Assembly (NCBI RefSeq): GCF_006636215.1
Contig: NZ_VIFM01000088.1
Coordinates: 1 to 38,550, forward strand
From: Myxococcus llanfairpwllgwyngyllgogerychwyrndrobwllllantysiliogogogochensis
Lineage (GTDB): Bacteria > Myxococcota > Myxococcia > Myxococcales > Myxococcaceae
DNA: 38,550 nucleotides
Direction: 5' to 3'
A program made the position numbers and the translations under genes. The notes beneath the pieces are model-generated. The model was not told the DNA's origin. It made no database searches and worked only from the letters and a program-made list of their open reading frames with translations. This document shows, in pieces, positions 1-7,277 of the stretch. Position 1 is the stretch's first letter; each line of letters begins with the position of its first letter.

Positions 1-181
1 CCCCCAACACCCACCCCGCCAACGGCAGCGCGTACACCAGCGCGCCCTGTCGCTCACGAAGCTGTGTCGCCGCGTCCAGCAGCCACAGGAACCCCGCGGA
101 CGCCACGCCGCACACCACCCCCACCAACGCCCCGAGCACCAACCACTGCCCCAGCACTCGCGCTCCTCCCGTCCACCTCAC
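1..181 (-). CDS. ClC-type chloride channel / H+:Cl- antiporter, N-terminal fragment
   Basis: Only the first 60 codons are inside the window; the gene continues past the left edge. Reading the minus strand from a GTG at 181 gives a short basic start (VRWTGGAR) followed by a hydrophobic segment with many Gly and Val (LVLGALVGVVCGVASAGFLW) and then LLDAATQLRERQGALVYALP, which is the pattern of the first membrane helix and following loop of ClC channels. A purine-rich GGAGGGAGG stretch lies just upstream of the GTG and supports this start. The family moves chloride across the cytoplasmic membrane, as channel or proton antiporter. The selectivity motifs and gating Glu lie outside the window, so the family call is from the N-terminal pattern only. 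It is divergent from the esterase gene at 403, with about 220 bp between them. Confidence 0.6.
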   Translation of the reverse strand, partial: MRWTGGARVLGQWLVLGALVGVVCGVASAGFLWLLDAATQLRERQGALVYALPLAGWVLG

Positions 182-254
182 CGCGCCTCCCTCCGAGACT
201 GTTGAAACATCGTGAAACACCGCGTCATACGTCGCGGCGCGTCAGGAATCAGAC

Positions 255-280
255 AACCCAAGGGCGCGACACTTTGGGTT
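255..280. repeat. Inverted repeat AACCCAA/TTGGGTT in divergent intergenic region
   Basis: AACCCAA (255-261) and TTGGGTT (274-280) are exact inverted copies separated by 12 bases. The repeat lies between the divergent ClC and esterase genes, so it could be an operator or an RNA hairpin in the leader of the esterase gene. No T-tract follows, so it is not a normal intrinsic terminator. Confidence 0.35.
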
Positions 281-329
281 CCATGCAATCCGCGAATTCT
301 GACTGCTCGCGTTATTCCAGTTTGCGGGT

Positions 330-341
330 GATTCGCGAATC
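330..341. promoter_or_regulatory. 12-bp perfect palindrome GATTCGCGAATC upstream of the esterase
   Basis: GATTCGCGAATC is a perfect palindrome about 60 bp before the esterase start codon. A related half-site, CCGCGAATTC, lies about 40 bp further upstream. Its placement suits binding of a dimeric regulator, but no regulator is identified and a 12-bp palindrome can arise by chance. Confidence 0.3.
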
Positions 342-402
342 GACGGCGTGTAGCGTTCGGTTTCCCCCTACATTCCCCCAGCGGGAAGAAAAGAGAGCGG
401 GC

Positions 403-1491
403 ATGTCCTTCCGTCGCAATGGGCTGTCCTTCGTCGCCGTTGTCGCGGCCGCCACGGTGAGTGGTAGCGCGATGGCGAGCACCATCAACCAGAACACGTC
501 GTGGACCATCGACCGGTCCACGTCCACGACGAAGTATCGCGTCGTGGCTTACGGCGACTCCATCTATGCGGGCTACAACGGTGGCATCGGTGGCGTGGCG
601 CGCCGCGCGGCCCCCGTTGTCCAGGGCGAGTACCTGGCGAAGCTGTGGAACACGGACATCGAGGTCATCCGCCGCACGAAGTCCGGCGCGCGGGCCGACG
701 ACATCTACAACAACAAGATTGTCTCCGAGCGCTCGTACATGCAGACGGCCAACACGCGCGCCGTGATGTTCGAGATGTGCGGCAACGACTACCTGCAGGC
801 GCGCAGCGCCTTCACGGACCAGACGGGCACCTGTAACTACAGCGGCCTGGAGGCGGCGCTGGCGGCCTGCACCACGTACACGGAGAGGGCCATGCAGGCC
901 ATCAACCAGTACGCGACCTCCGCCAAGGTCAAGATTGTCTCCAACATCTACTACCCGGGCTTCGCCGCGGACAACGTCCAGACGGCCTGCAAGGACTCGG
1001 CGACGGGTGCCACCATCAACAAGCAGGTGAAGTTCCTCCCCCTGCTGGCCCGCAGCAACTGGCGCACCTGCAACCTGGCGGCGCGGTACGGCTTCCAGTG
1101 CGCGGACTCCTTCGCGGAGATGATGGGCGCGGACTACGACTCGAACGGCGACGGCCAGGTGGACTCGGCCGCCCTGCGCTACGTCGCGGGTGAGACGGAG
1201 GATGCGTATGTCGCTCGCATCACCGGCGCGCTGCGCTCCACGCTGCGCGACGCGAACACGCACTTCGTCAACGCCAGCACCAGCTACGACTACATCCAGT
1301 CGGACAACACCCACCCGACGTACTTCGGCACCACCATCAGCGTGAGCATCTTCTCCGGCTCGGGCTCCGGCACGGGCGCGCCCCAGTTCACGGACGCGCA
1401 GGTGGTCGACGGCAAGAACCCCGAGTGGAACAAGACGGGCCACGAGCGCATGGGCTGGGAGAGCGCCCGCTTCAACCCCACCGCTCCCTGA
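403..1491 (+). CDS. Secreted SGNH/GDSL-family hydrolase
   Basis: A 362-residue protein probably acting as an ester hydrolase outside the cytoplasm. The start at 403 is chosen because it gives a clean Sec signal peptide (MSFRRNG then a hydrophobic run ending SAMAS) and is preceded by GGGAAGAAAAGAGAG. The mature region carries the SGNH blocks: GDS with candidate nucleophile Ser53 (YGDSIYAG), a Gly block in KSGARADD, GND with Asn128 (CGNDYLQ), and the C-terminal DxxH with Asp301 and His304 (DNTHP). Residues 246-251 (DSNGDG) look like the front half of an EF-hand or dockerin calcium loop, inside a longer D/N/G-rich stretch. Several Cys pairs suggest disulfides in a secreted enzyme. The substrate cannot be read from the sequence. 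A terminator hairpin follows. Confidence 0.88.
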   Translation: MSFRRNGLSFVAVVAAATVSGSAMASTINQNTSWTIDRSTSTTKYRVVAYGDSIYAGYNGGIGGVARRAAPVVQGEYLAKLWNTDIEVIRRTKSGARADDIYNNKIVSERSYMQTANTRAVMFEMCGNDYLQARSAFTDQTGTCNYSGLEAALAACTTYTERAMQAINQYATSAKVKIVSNIYYPGFAADNVQTACKDSATGATINKQVKFLPLLARSNWRTCNLAARYGFQCADSFAEMMGADYDSNGDGQVDSAALRYVAGETEDAYVARITGALRSTLRDANTHFVNASTSYDYIQSDNTHPTYFGTTISVSIFSGSGSGTGAPQFTDAQVVDGKNPEWNKTGHERMGWESARFNPTAP

Positions 1492-1531
1492 TGCTCGCAC
1501 CCGCGTCGGGCGGGTGAGCTTCACCTCGAGG

Positions 1532-1571
1532 CCTCCGACTCTCGCGAAGAGTCGGGGGCTTCGTCGTTTCC
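1532..1571 (+). terminator. Intrinsic terminator after the SGNH hydrolase gene
   Basis: An 11-bp stem (1532-1542 with 1548-1558, one G-T pair) with loop CGCGA is followed by a moderately T-rich tail (CTTCGTCGTTT). It lies about 40 bp after the hydrolase stop and just before the end of the convergent membrane protein gene. Confidence 0.6.
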
Positions 1572-1584
1572 GGCGCCGCTCATG

Positions 1585-2508
1585 TCACATCAGGAAGCGC
1601 GACGCGGTGAAGGCCATGATGCCCGCGTAGTACCCGAGCCGGCAGAGCCACTCGACGCCCCGGCGCACGCCGCGAGTCCACGAGGGCGTGAAGCGCGCCG
1701 CCGCCAGCGACACCAGCTCCGCCACGCCCCGCCAGAAGCACGCGATGAGCAGCAGGCTCAGCGTCACCGGCGCGTAGTAGCGACCGAACGAGAGCAGGTA
1801 GGCCTTCAGCCCGTTGAGCTGGTACTCGCCGAACGGACCGCCGAAGGCGATGTACTGGTGCGCCCGGAAGAAGATGCCCGCGGGCACGAGCGGGAAGACG
1901 ACGAGCTTGAGCACCAGGTGATACCAGCGCTTGCGCCACAGCTCCCGTCGCGCCCGCCCGTAGCGGACCAGCGGATGTGTCACCGCCGCGCCCAGTGAGC
2001 CCTCGCGTCGAGCGAGCGCCTCCAGGAGCGGCACCGCGTCCTCGGCCTCCAGGCCGTAGCCGAGCGCGCGCCCTGACTTCAGGCGCAGCGTCAGCCCGGG
2101 CCCAGGGAGTGGCAGGCGCCAGGGACGTACGGACTCCACGGCGTCGAGCGGAATCTCCAGCCGGGCGCCGTCGCGCAGCGTGAGCGTCAGGGTGCTCGCG
2201 CCCACCTCCAGCGTGGCGCGGGCGCGCGAGCGCAGCACGGCCACCAGGGCCACGGGCAGACCTCCGCCCAGGACGAGGCTCCAGACGAGGGGCTCGGCCT
2301 TGAGCGTCTCCGCGCCCTCGAGGATGTCCCACAGCAACCAGGCGGTGAAGAAGAGCAGGCTGCCCACGGTGACGAAGCGGGCCGACATCGCCACGCCGCG
2401 TCGCGCGGAGGTCCAGGCCTGGAGCGTGAAGCGCTCGGGCTCGACGGTGGGCGAGGCCGTGGGCGGCGGCGCGCTGACAGGGAGGGTGTCGACGGAAGGG
2501 GAGCTCAT
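1585..2508 (-). CDS. Integral membrane protein of unknown function
   Basis: A 307-residue protein I do not recognise. A Ser/Pro/Thr-rich N-terminus of about 35 residues is followed by two membrane segments (about 43-62 and 74-92). A soluble stretch of about 95-165 reads like a small beta-rich domain (TLEVGASTLTLTLRDG, LEIPLDAVESVRPW), comparable in style to bacterial PH-like domains in membrane proteins. Two to three further hydrophobic segments follow (about 199-216, 243-262 and near 290-303). The aromatic-rich segment FRAHQYIAFGGPFGEYQLNG is distinctive. It is divergent from the proline-rich protein gene at 2604 and convergent with the SGNH hydrolase. The PH-like reading is inference; a membrane location is well supported. 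Confidence 0.8.
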   Translation of the reverse strand: MSSPSVDTLPVSAPPPTASPTVEPERFTLQAWTSARRGVAMSARFVTVGSLLFFTAWLLWDILEGAETLKAEPLVWSLVLGGGLPVALVAVLRSRARATLEVGASTLTLTLRDGARLEIPLDAVESVRPWRLPLPGPGLTLRLKSGRALGYGLEAEDAVPLLEALARREGSLGAAVTHPLVRYGRARRELWRKRWYHLVLKLVVFPLVPAGIFFRAHQYIAFGGPFGEYQLNGLKAYLLSFGRYYAPVTLSLLLIACFWRGVAELVSLAAARFTPSWTRGVRRGVEWLCRLGYYAGIMAFTASRFLM

Positions 2509-2547
2509 GGCGCGAGGGGCGGGGAGTGGTCGCCGGGAGTGGCCACA

Positions 2548-2576
2548 TTGCCTCGGCGAGAGGGTGTCCGTAGCAT
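2548..2576 (+). promoter_or_regulatory. Putative sigma70-type promoter for the 2604 gene and lnt
   Basis: TTGCCT (2548-2553) and TAGCAT (2571-2576) are separated by exactly 17 bp, fitting a housekeeping -35/-10 pair. The predicted start near 2583 would leave a short leader containing GGAGG (2586-2590) before the ATG at 2604. The prediction is by eye in a GC-rich genome. Confidence 0.38.
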
Positions 2577-2603
2577 ACGCAGCGCGGAGGTCTCACGGCG
2601 AGC

Positions 2604-3260
2604 ATGCGGCCGCAGCACCCATCCCCTGAACGGCGTGTCGACCGTGACGGCGTCACCCATGTCGCCCCGACTCGCTCCTCCCCTGGAGGAGGTGTCGCGC
2701 GGTGGCTGGTGGGCGGCGCGCTCGTCTTCACCGTGCTGTGCATCGCGCTGAGCGCGTGGCTGAGCGCCTCCGACGTGGAGGTGGAGGACACGCCCTATGT
2801 CGAAGCCCCGCCGCCGCCCGTCACCGCGCCTGAGCCGGTGGTGGCGCGCGCGCCCGTGCGCAGGCCTCCGGCGAAGGAGCCGCTGTTGGGGGATGCCACG
2901 CCCGTCATGGGGGAGCCCACCGCCCCGCCCGCGCCCGCCACGGAGCCCGACGTGCCCACTTCCGGCCCCACGGGGATTCAGCTCTATCGCCCCGGCACCA
3001 AGCCGCTCAAGCGCGGCCTCGTCGTGCCCGAGGGTTTCGAGCTGCCTCCCGGCTACGTGCGCCACTACCAGTCCACGGACGAAGGTGAGCGCGTGGAGGC
3101 CATCCTGATGTTCCATCCGGACCACCAGCCCGTGGATGCGAACGGGCAGCCGCTGGAGATTCCAGAGAATCGCGTGGTGCCCGCGGAGCTGGCGCCCCCA
3201 GGCATGCCCGTGCGCATGCTGGAGCTGCCGAAGTCCGACGAGTCCAAGGACACGCCTTGA
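2604..3260 (+). CDS. Signal-anchored proline-rich protein, unknown function
   Basis: A 218-residue protein. A basic N-terminus of about 32 residues is followed by one hydrophobic helix (about 33-53: WLVGGALVFTVLCIALSAWL), then a Pro/Ala-rich, low-complexity linker (about 60-120). A conserved-looking C-terminal part follows: IQLYRPGTKPLKRGLVVPEGFELPPGYVRHYQ and VEAILMFHPDHQPVD. The layout suggests an inner-membrane anchor with a periplasmic tail spanning part of the envelope. Its TGA overlaps the TTG start of lnt, so the two are almost certainly co-transcribed and translationally coupled; a role linked to lipoprotein maturation is possible but not shown. I recognise no named family. Confidence 0.75.
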   Translation: MRPQHPSPERRVDRDGVTHVAPTRSSPGGGVARWLVGGALVFTVLCIALSAWLSASDVEVEDTPYVEAPPPPVTAPEPVVARAPVRRPPAKEPLLGDATPVMGEPTAPPAPATEPDVPTSGPTGIQLYRPGTKPLKRGLVVPEGFELPPGYVRHYQSTDEGERVEAILMFHPDHQPVDANGQPLEIPENRVVPAELAPPGMPVRMLELPKSDESKDTP

Positions 3261-4891
3261 AGATGCTGGGGCGTGAGGAGGCGTCATCCGGCCGGCGCTT
3301 CTCCGGGGGCCTGGGCGCCGTCCTCGCCACCACCCTGGCGTTGTGGGTGTTCTCGCTGCTCCGGATGCCGTGGACCCTGCTCGGCTGGGTGGCGCTGGTG
3401 CCGTGGCTGGTGGTGGTGGACCGGGCCCGCTCCTCGCGCGAGGCCCTGTTGCTGGGCGCGGGGCTCAGCGTCACCTTCAGCGCCGCCGTCCTCGGGTGGT
3501 TTCCGGGCGCGCTGCAGTCGTACTCGGGCGCGCCGCTGTGGCTGTGCTGGCTGTTGATGCTGCTCCTGGCGCCGGTGTTCCAGCTCCAGTTCCCTGTCAC
3601 GGCGCTGGCGCGGCAGCTGGCGCGGCGCGCGGTGGGGAATCGGGCCGGGTGGTTGCCGCCCATGGTGAGCGTGCTGGTGTACGTGGGCGTGGAGTGGCTC
3701 GCGCCCAAGCCCTTCGCGGACACGCTGGGGCAGGGCTTCGTCTACTCGGAGCGACTGCGGCAGTTCGCGGACGTCGCGGGCGCGCCCGGGCTCACGCTGG
3801 CGCTGCTGTTCGTCAATGAGTGCGTGTTCGCGATGGGGCGCGCGTTCAGGACGCGCGGGGCTCCGGGCGCGCTGAAGCCCCTGGTGGCGGCGGTGGCGCT
3901 GGTGGTGGTGATGCTGGGCTATGGCTCCTTCCGCCTCGCCCAGTATGTGGTGGAGCGGAGCACGCAGACGGCGCTGGTGGTGGGCGCGGTGCAGGCCAAC
4001 ATCATCAACTACGAGAAGCTCAAGGCGGAGCACGGCACCTACGAAGTGGTGCGGATGATTCTCGACACGCACTACGCGCTGTCGGACTCGCTGCTGCGCG
4101 AGGCTCCGCTGGATGTGCTCATCTGGCCGGAGACGGTGTACCCGACGCCCTTTGGCGTGCCCAAGAGCGAGGCGGGCGCGGAGCTGGACGCCGAGATTTC
4201 CGCCTATGTCGCCGCGCGGAACGTGCCGCTCATCTTCGGCTCGTATGACGTGGAGGGCGGAAAGGAGTTCAACGCCGCCATGTTCCTGTCACCGGGAGAC
4301 AAAGAAGGAGAGGCCCCGACGCGCAAGGTGTACCGCAAGTCGAAGCTCTTCCCGTTGACGGAGTGGGTGCCGGAGCTCATCGACTCTCCGGGCCTGCGCG
4401 AGTGGCTGCCGTGGACGGGGCGCTGGTCGCCGGGCTCGGGGCCGCGAACGGTGCTGCTGAAGCGGCGCGACGGGCGGATACTCAGGGTGGCGCCGCTCAT
4501 CTGCTACGACACCCTCTTCCCCTCCTATGTGGCGGACGAGGCGACTGCCACCGCGGACCTGCTGCTCACGCTGTCGAATGACTCGTGGTTCGGGGGCACG
4601 CCCGGCCCCAGGCTGCACCTCACGCACGCGGTCTTCCGCAGCATCGAGACGCGCCGGCCCCAGGTGCGGGTGACGAACTCGGGCGTCTCCGCGCTCATCG
4701 ACGACACGGGCGAAATCCTGACGGAGATTGGCGATGGCCAGCGCGGCACCGCCGTCATGCGCGTGCCCTGGCACACCGCGGGTTATTTCCTGGCGCGGAG
4801 GTGGGGCAACTGGCTGGGGCCCGTGGCGCTGGTGATGGCGGTGGCGCTGCTCGGCGGCGCGGTGCTCGGTGGACGGGGCGAGCGGTACTGA
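3257..4891 (+). CDS. lnt: Apolipoprotein N-acyltransferase
   Basis: Transfers the third acyl chain from phospholipid to the N-terminal Cys of lipoproteins in the inner membrane. The 544-residue protein has multiple N-terminal membrane segments (about 15-235) followed by a nitrilase-type domain (about 240-510) and a last C-terminal helix. The catalytic triad is visible: Glu292 (LIWPETVYP), Lys361 (VYRKSKLFPLTEWVP) and Cys416 (APLICYDTLFP), with spacing close to E. coli Lnt (E267/K335/C387). NDSWFGG and RSIETRRPQVRVTNSG are also typical Lnt blocks. The basis for start choice is a TTG overlapping the upstream stop, with AAGGA six bases ahead; an ATG two codons downstream is an alternative. LFPLTE replaces the common LVPFGE. 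The last codons and stop lie in a 42-bp tandem duplication. Confidence 0.9.
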   Translation: MKMLGREEASSGRRFSGGLGAVLATTLALWVFSLLRMPWTLLGWVALVPWLVVVDRARSSREALLLGAGLSVTFSAAVLGWFPGALQSYSGAPLWLCWLLMLLLAPVFQLQFPVTALARQLARRAVGNRAGWLPPMVSVLVYVGVEWLAPKPFADTLGQGFVYSERLRQFADVAGAPGLTLALLFVNECVFAMGRAFRTRGAPGALKPLVAAVALVVVMLGYGSFRLAQYVVERSTQTALVVGAVQANIINYEKLKAEHGTYEVVRMILDTHYALSDSLLREAPLDVLIWPETVYPTPFGVPKSEAGAELDAEISAYVAARNVPLIFGSYDVEGGKEFNAAMFLSPGDKEGEAPTRKVYRKSKLFPLTEWVPELIDSPGLREWLPWTGRWSPGSGPRTVLLKRRDGRILRVAPLICYDTLFPSYVADEATATADLLLTLSNDSWFGGTPGPRLHLTHAVFRSIETRRPQVRVTNSGVSALIDDTGEILTEIGDGQRGTAVMRVPWHTAGYFLARRWGNWLGPVALVMAVALLGGAVLGGRGERY

Positions 4892-4939
4892 CGCGGTGGC
4901 GCGGTGCTCGGTGGACGGGGCGAGCGGTACTGACGCGGC
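4856..4939 (+). repeat. Two-copy 42-bp tandem repeat spanning the lnt stop codon
   Basis: The segment 4856-4897 is repeated at 4898-4939 with period 42 and a single difference at the last base (T to C). Copy 1 contains the last codons of lnt (ending GERY) and its TGA; copy 2 lies outside the gene and repeats the same codons and stop. Five further bases match a third unit. This looks like a recent slippage or unequal-exchange event. Confidence 0.9.
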
Positions 4940-5198
4940 GGCGCGCGGGTCATCGGAGGTGTTGCTCGCGACGACGCTCGCGGACTGCATGGGTGCCCAT
5001 CACGGGCCGTGACGGGGTGAGGACGTCGCGGAGAGGGGCCACCGCCGAAGCGGCTCTGCTCGCTCCAGGACAGTTCGCCACCCGACAGCGCGTCTGCGTG
5101 ACACATCCTCGCGGCGGTGCGCGGCTGGCCGTTGTCGGCCCGCACCTCCGGAATTAGACGCTCCGGGCAGGCAGTTCTCACCCTGGAGCGCTCGCGCA
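4892..5198. other. Intergenic region between lnt and the bestrophin gene
   Basis: About 307 bp without a convincing gene. It begins with the second copy of the 42-bp repeat. It contains the perfect palindrome TCACGG-G-CCGTGA at 5000-5012, a possible operator, and near its end a promoter-like pair at 5132-5160. No T-tract terminator for lnt is visible. Confidence 0.6.
5132..5160 (+). promoter_or_regulatory. Putative promoter of the bestrophin-family gene
   Basis: TTGTCG (5132-5137) and TAGACG (5155-5160) are 17 bp apart, giving a predicted start about 30 bp before the ATG at 5199. The -10 match is weak, so this is a tentative call. Confidence 0.28.
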
Positions 5199-6362
5199 AT
5201 GATTGTCGGCCGGAGGCTCTCCTGGCACATCATCCTCCGCTACACGGGCATCCCCGTGGCCGTGCATGTCTTCTTCGCCCTGGCCATCGTCGTGGGCTAT
5301 CGCGTGTTCGACGCGTCCTGGATGGCGGTGCCCACGATGCCCATCTCCGTGCTCGCCGCGGCGCTGGGTGTGCTGCTCGCCTTCCGCAACAACTCCGCCT
5401 ACGACCGTTGGTGGGAGGCCCGCACGCTGTGGGGCGGCGTGGTGAACTGGTCTCGGACCTTCGCTCGTCAGGTGCTCACGCTGCTCCCCCGGCCCGGACG
5501 CCAGCCGGGTGACGAGCTCACGGAGCTGGAGCTGGCCGCGGTGCCCTCGCGCCTGCTGCGCAGCGCGGTGGACCGCCCCAGTGCCCTGCTGACGGTGCGC
5601 GGCACGCGGGCGAGCGACGGCGCGGTCCGAGACAGGTTCGGTCAGGCACGGGTGCCCTCCGGGGCGCGCGACACGTCGGGCGAGGTCGCGGTGCTCGGCA
5701 CTCCGCTCCAGGCCCAGGGCGAGCCGCGCGGCGTCATCACCCGCATGGTCGAAGACATCACCGAGGACGCGCGCGAGCTGGTCTACGCGCAGATGGGCTT
5801 CGTACACGCGCTGCGCTGTCATCTGCGCCGTCAGGACCCGCTGCCGGAGATTGTCGCCTTCTTCCGGCCCGACGTCATCGACGCCCTGCGCGAGGAGCAC
5901 AACGTCCCCTCCGCGATTCTGCTGTGGATGGCGACGCGCCTGCGCCGCATTTATGGCCAGGTGTCAGACCCGCAGAAGGTGCTCTTCCTCCACGTGACGA
6001 TGGACCGGACACTGACCGAGATGACCAACCTGCTGGGCGCCTGTGAGCGCATCAAGAACACGCCGCTGCCGCGCCAGTACGACAGCCTGCTGTTCGCGAT
6101 GACGCGCGCCTATCTGGTGCTGCTGCCGCTCGGTGTCGTGGATGAGCTGGGCTGGCTCACTCCGGCCGTCACCGCCATCATCGCGTTCCTGTTCATCGGC
6201 CTGGACGCCGTCGGGCGGGATATCGAGACACCGTTCGAGGACGATGTCAGCGACACGCCGATGACGGCCCTCAGTCGGACCATCGAAATCAACCTGCGAC
6301 AGATGCTCGGGGAGACGGAGCTTCCCCAGCCCGTGCAACCCAAGGACGGGCTGCTCTACTGA
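5199..6362 (+). CDS. Bestrophin-family (YneE/UPF0187) channel protein with an insertion
   Basis: A 387-residue inner-membrane protein of the bacterial bestrophin family, which form pentameric ion channels. Hallmarks: two N-terminal helices (about 18-65), RNNSAYDRWWEAR with its aromatic/charged cluster, FVHALRCHLRRQ, the CERIKNTPLP motif, a C-terminal hydrophobic pair (about 297-335) and DIETPFEDDVSDTP near the end. Bacterial members are usually near 300 residues; this one is longer because about 88 residues (roughly 99-187) lie between ARQVLTLL and ELVYAQMGF, which are close together in ordinary members as I recall them. The inserted part is Arg/Gly/Ala-rich without a recognisable domain. Ion selectivity cannot be read reliably. 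The SD is weak (CTGGAG). Confidence 0.82.
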   Translation: MIVGRRLSWHIILRYTGIPVAVHVFFALAIVVGYRVFDASWMAVPTMPISVLAAALGVLLAFRNNSAYDRWWEARTLWGGVVNWSRTFARQVLTLLPRPGRQPGDELTELELAAVPSRLLRSAVDRPSALLTVRGTRASDGAVRDRFGQARVPSGARDTSGEVAVLGTPLQAQGEPRGVITRMVEDITEDARELVYAQMGFVHALRCHLRRQDPLPEIVAFFRPDVIDALREEHNVPSAILLWMATRLRRIYGQVSDPQKVLFLHVTMDRTLTEMTNLLGACERIKNTPLPRQYDSLLFAMTRAYLVLLPLGVVDELGWLTPAVTAIIAFLFIGLDAVGRDIETPFEDDVSDTPMTALSRTIEINLRQMLGETELPQPVQPKDGLLY

Positions 6363-6460
6363 GGCCGCGAGCTTCTCGAATGGGCCCTGTCAGTGTGGCG
6401 CGGTCCGCTCCGGGTGCGCGCGTTGCGGAGGGTGCTGGCGGGGCGTATACCCGAGGCATC

Positions 6461-6871
6461 GTGTCTGGACTGTCGCGTCTCCTCACGCTCGTGCTGCTCC
6501 TCGGCTGGCAGGTCGCCGCCAGCGGTGTGGCGGGGCTGGGGCACTACTGCGAGAAGCAGGTCCAGACGCGCGCTTCCAAGTGCCGCTGTCATGAGCACTC
6601 GAAGGCGGACTCCTCCCACGCGGACTCCCACGGTCAGCCGACGCTCCAGTGGGACTGCTGCGAGGAGCCACACTGGGACCTGCCTGCTCCCACCGAGGGC
6701 AGTGTCTCCAGTGCCAGTCCCTTCGTCGCGCCGCCCGTGGCCGTGCCGCCGGTCGCCTGGTTGCCGCTCAAGGCGCCCGAGTGGGGCTCGCAACGCTCCC
6801 TCTCTCTCTGGAACATGCCCCCGTCGCAGGGGCCTCCTGTCTTCCTCCGCATCCGCACGCTGCTCCTCTGA
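6461..6871 (+). CDS. Small secreted His/Cys-rich protein, possibly metal-binding
   Basis: A 136-residue protein. The GTG at 6461 is preferred over an upstream in-frame ATG because it is preceded by CGAGG and gives a clean signal peptide (LSRLLTLVLLLGWQVAAS). The mature N-terminus has clustered metal-ligand residues: GHYCEKQ, then SKCRCHEHSK, HADSH, and WDCCEEPHWD. The middle is Pro/Val/Ala-rich and the C-terminus ends PPVFLRIRTLLL, a tail style I associate with small secreted proteins near copper-handling genes, though no such genes are visible here. Copper or other metal binding is inference from composition. It lies about 100 bp after the bestrophin gene on the same strand. Confidence 0.6.
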   Translation: MSGLSRLLTLVLLLGWQVAASGVAGLGHYCEKQVQTRASKCRCHEHSKADSSHADSHGQPTLQWDCCEEPHWDLPAPTEGSVSSASPFVAPPVAVPPVAWLPLKAPEWGSQRSLSLWNMPPSQGPPVFLRIRTLLL

Positions 6872-7073
6872 GCGCTCCGGCGCACGGGGCTGGCTCGTGG
6901 TGTGTCCTCGGCTCCTGTCGAGGCCCACGACTTGCGGCTCCGTGCCCTGGGCGAGGTCGCGTCCCCGTGTCTCGGGGCACGCGCGCCCTCGCCTCCGGAA
7001 CGCATTCAGGAGCCGTGTGCGAGAGGTCCGTCGCTCCGGCATGCCGTCAGCCCGCCTTCAGTAGAGCGAGACC

Positions 7074-7217
7074 ATGGACATGATTTGGGAGTTGATGATT
7101 GGCACCGTGCTGTTGACGCTGCTCATCGTGGTGATGACGCCCGCGATGTGGAGCTCGAGAATCAGCCTGCGCGAGAAGCCCAAGGAGCACGAGAAGCACA
7201 CCAAGCCCGACGCGTGA
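7074..7217 (+). CDS. 47-residue single-span membrane microprotein
   Basis: A short ORF reading MDMIWELMIGTVLLTLLI followed by VVMTPAMWSSRISLREKP and a very hydrophilic tail (KEHEKHTKPDA). One clear N-terminal membrane helix (about 7-25) and a charged C-terminus give a plausible bitopic protein. Codon third positions are strongly G/C, as in neighbouring genes, and a strong hairpin terminator follows 14 bp after the stop, both supporting a real gene. The SD is weak (GAGCGAG); a second ATG at 7080 is an alternative start. Function unknown. Confidence 0.6.
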   Translation: MDMIWELMIGTVLLTLLIVVMTPAMWSSRISLREKPKEHEKHTKPDA

Positions 7218-7230
7218 GGCTTGCTTCGAG

Positions 7231-7262
7231 GACGCGGCCACGTGGAGCGAGGTGGCCGCGTC
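7231..7262. terminator. Strong hairpin between convergent genes
   Basis: A perfect 11-bp GC-rich stem (GACGCGGCCAC at 7231-7241 with GTGGCCGCGTC at 7252-7262) with a 10-base loop separates the microprotein gene from the convergent GMC oxidoreductase gene. There is no T-tract on either side, so termination may need a factor. Confidence 0.5.
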
Positions 7263-7277
7263 GCTCGCGTCAGGGCA

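Noticed and set aside
178..1524. Minus-strand frame of 448 codons opposite the SGNH hydrolase
   Set aside because: The plus strand has a signal peptide and all SGNH catalytic blocks; the opposite reading is Arg/Val/Gly-rich without structure.
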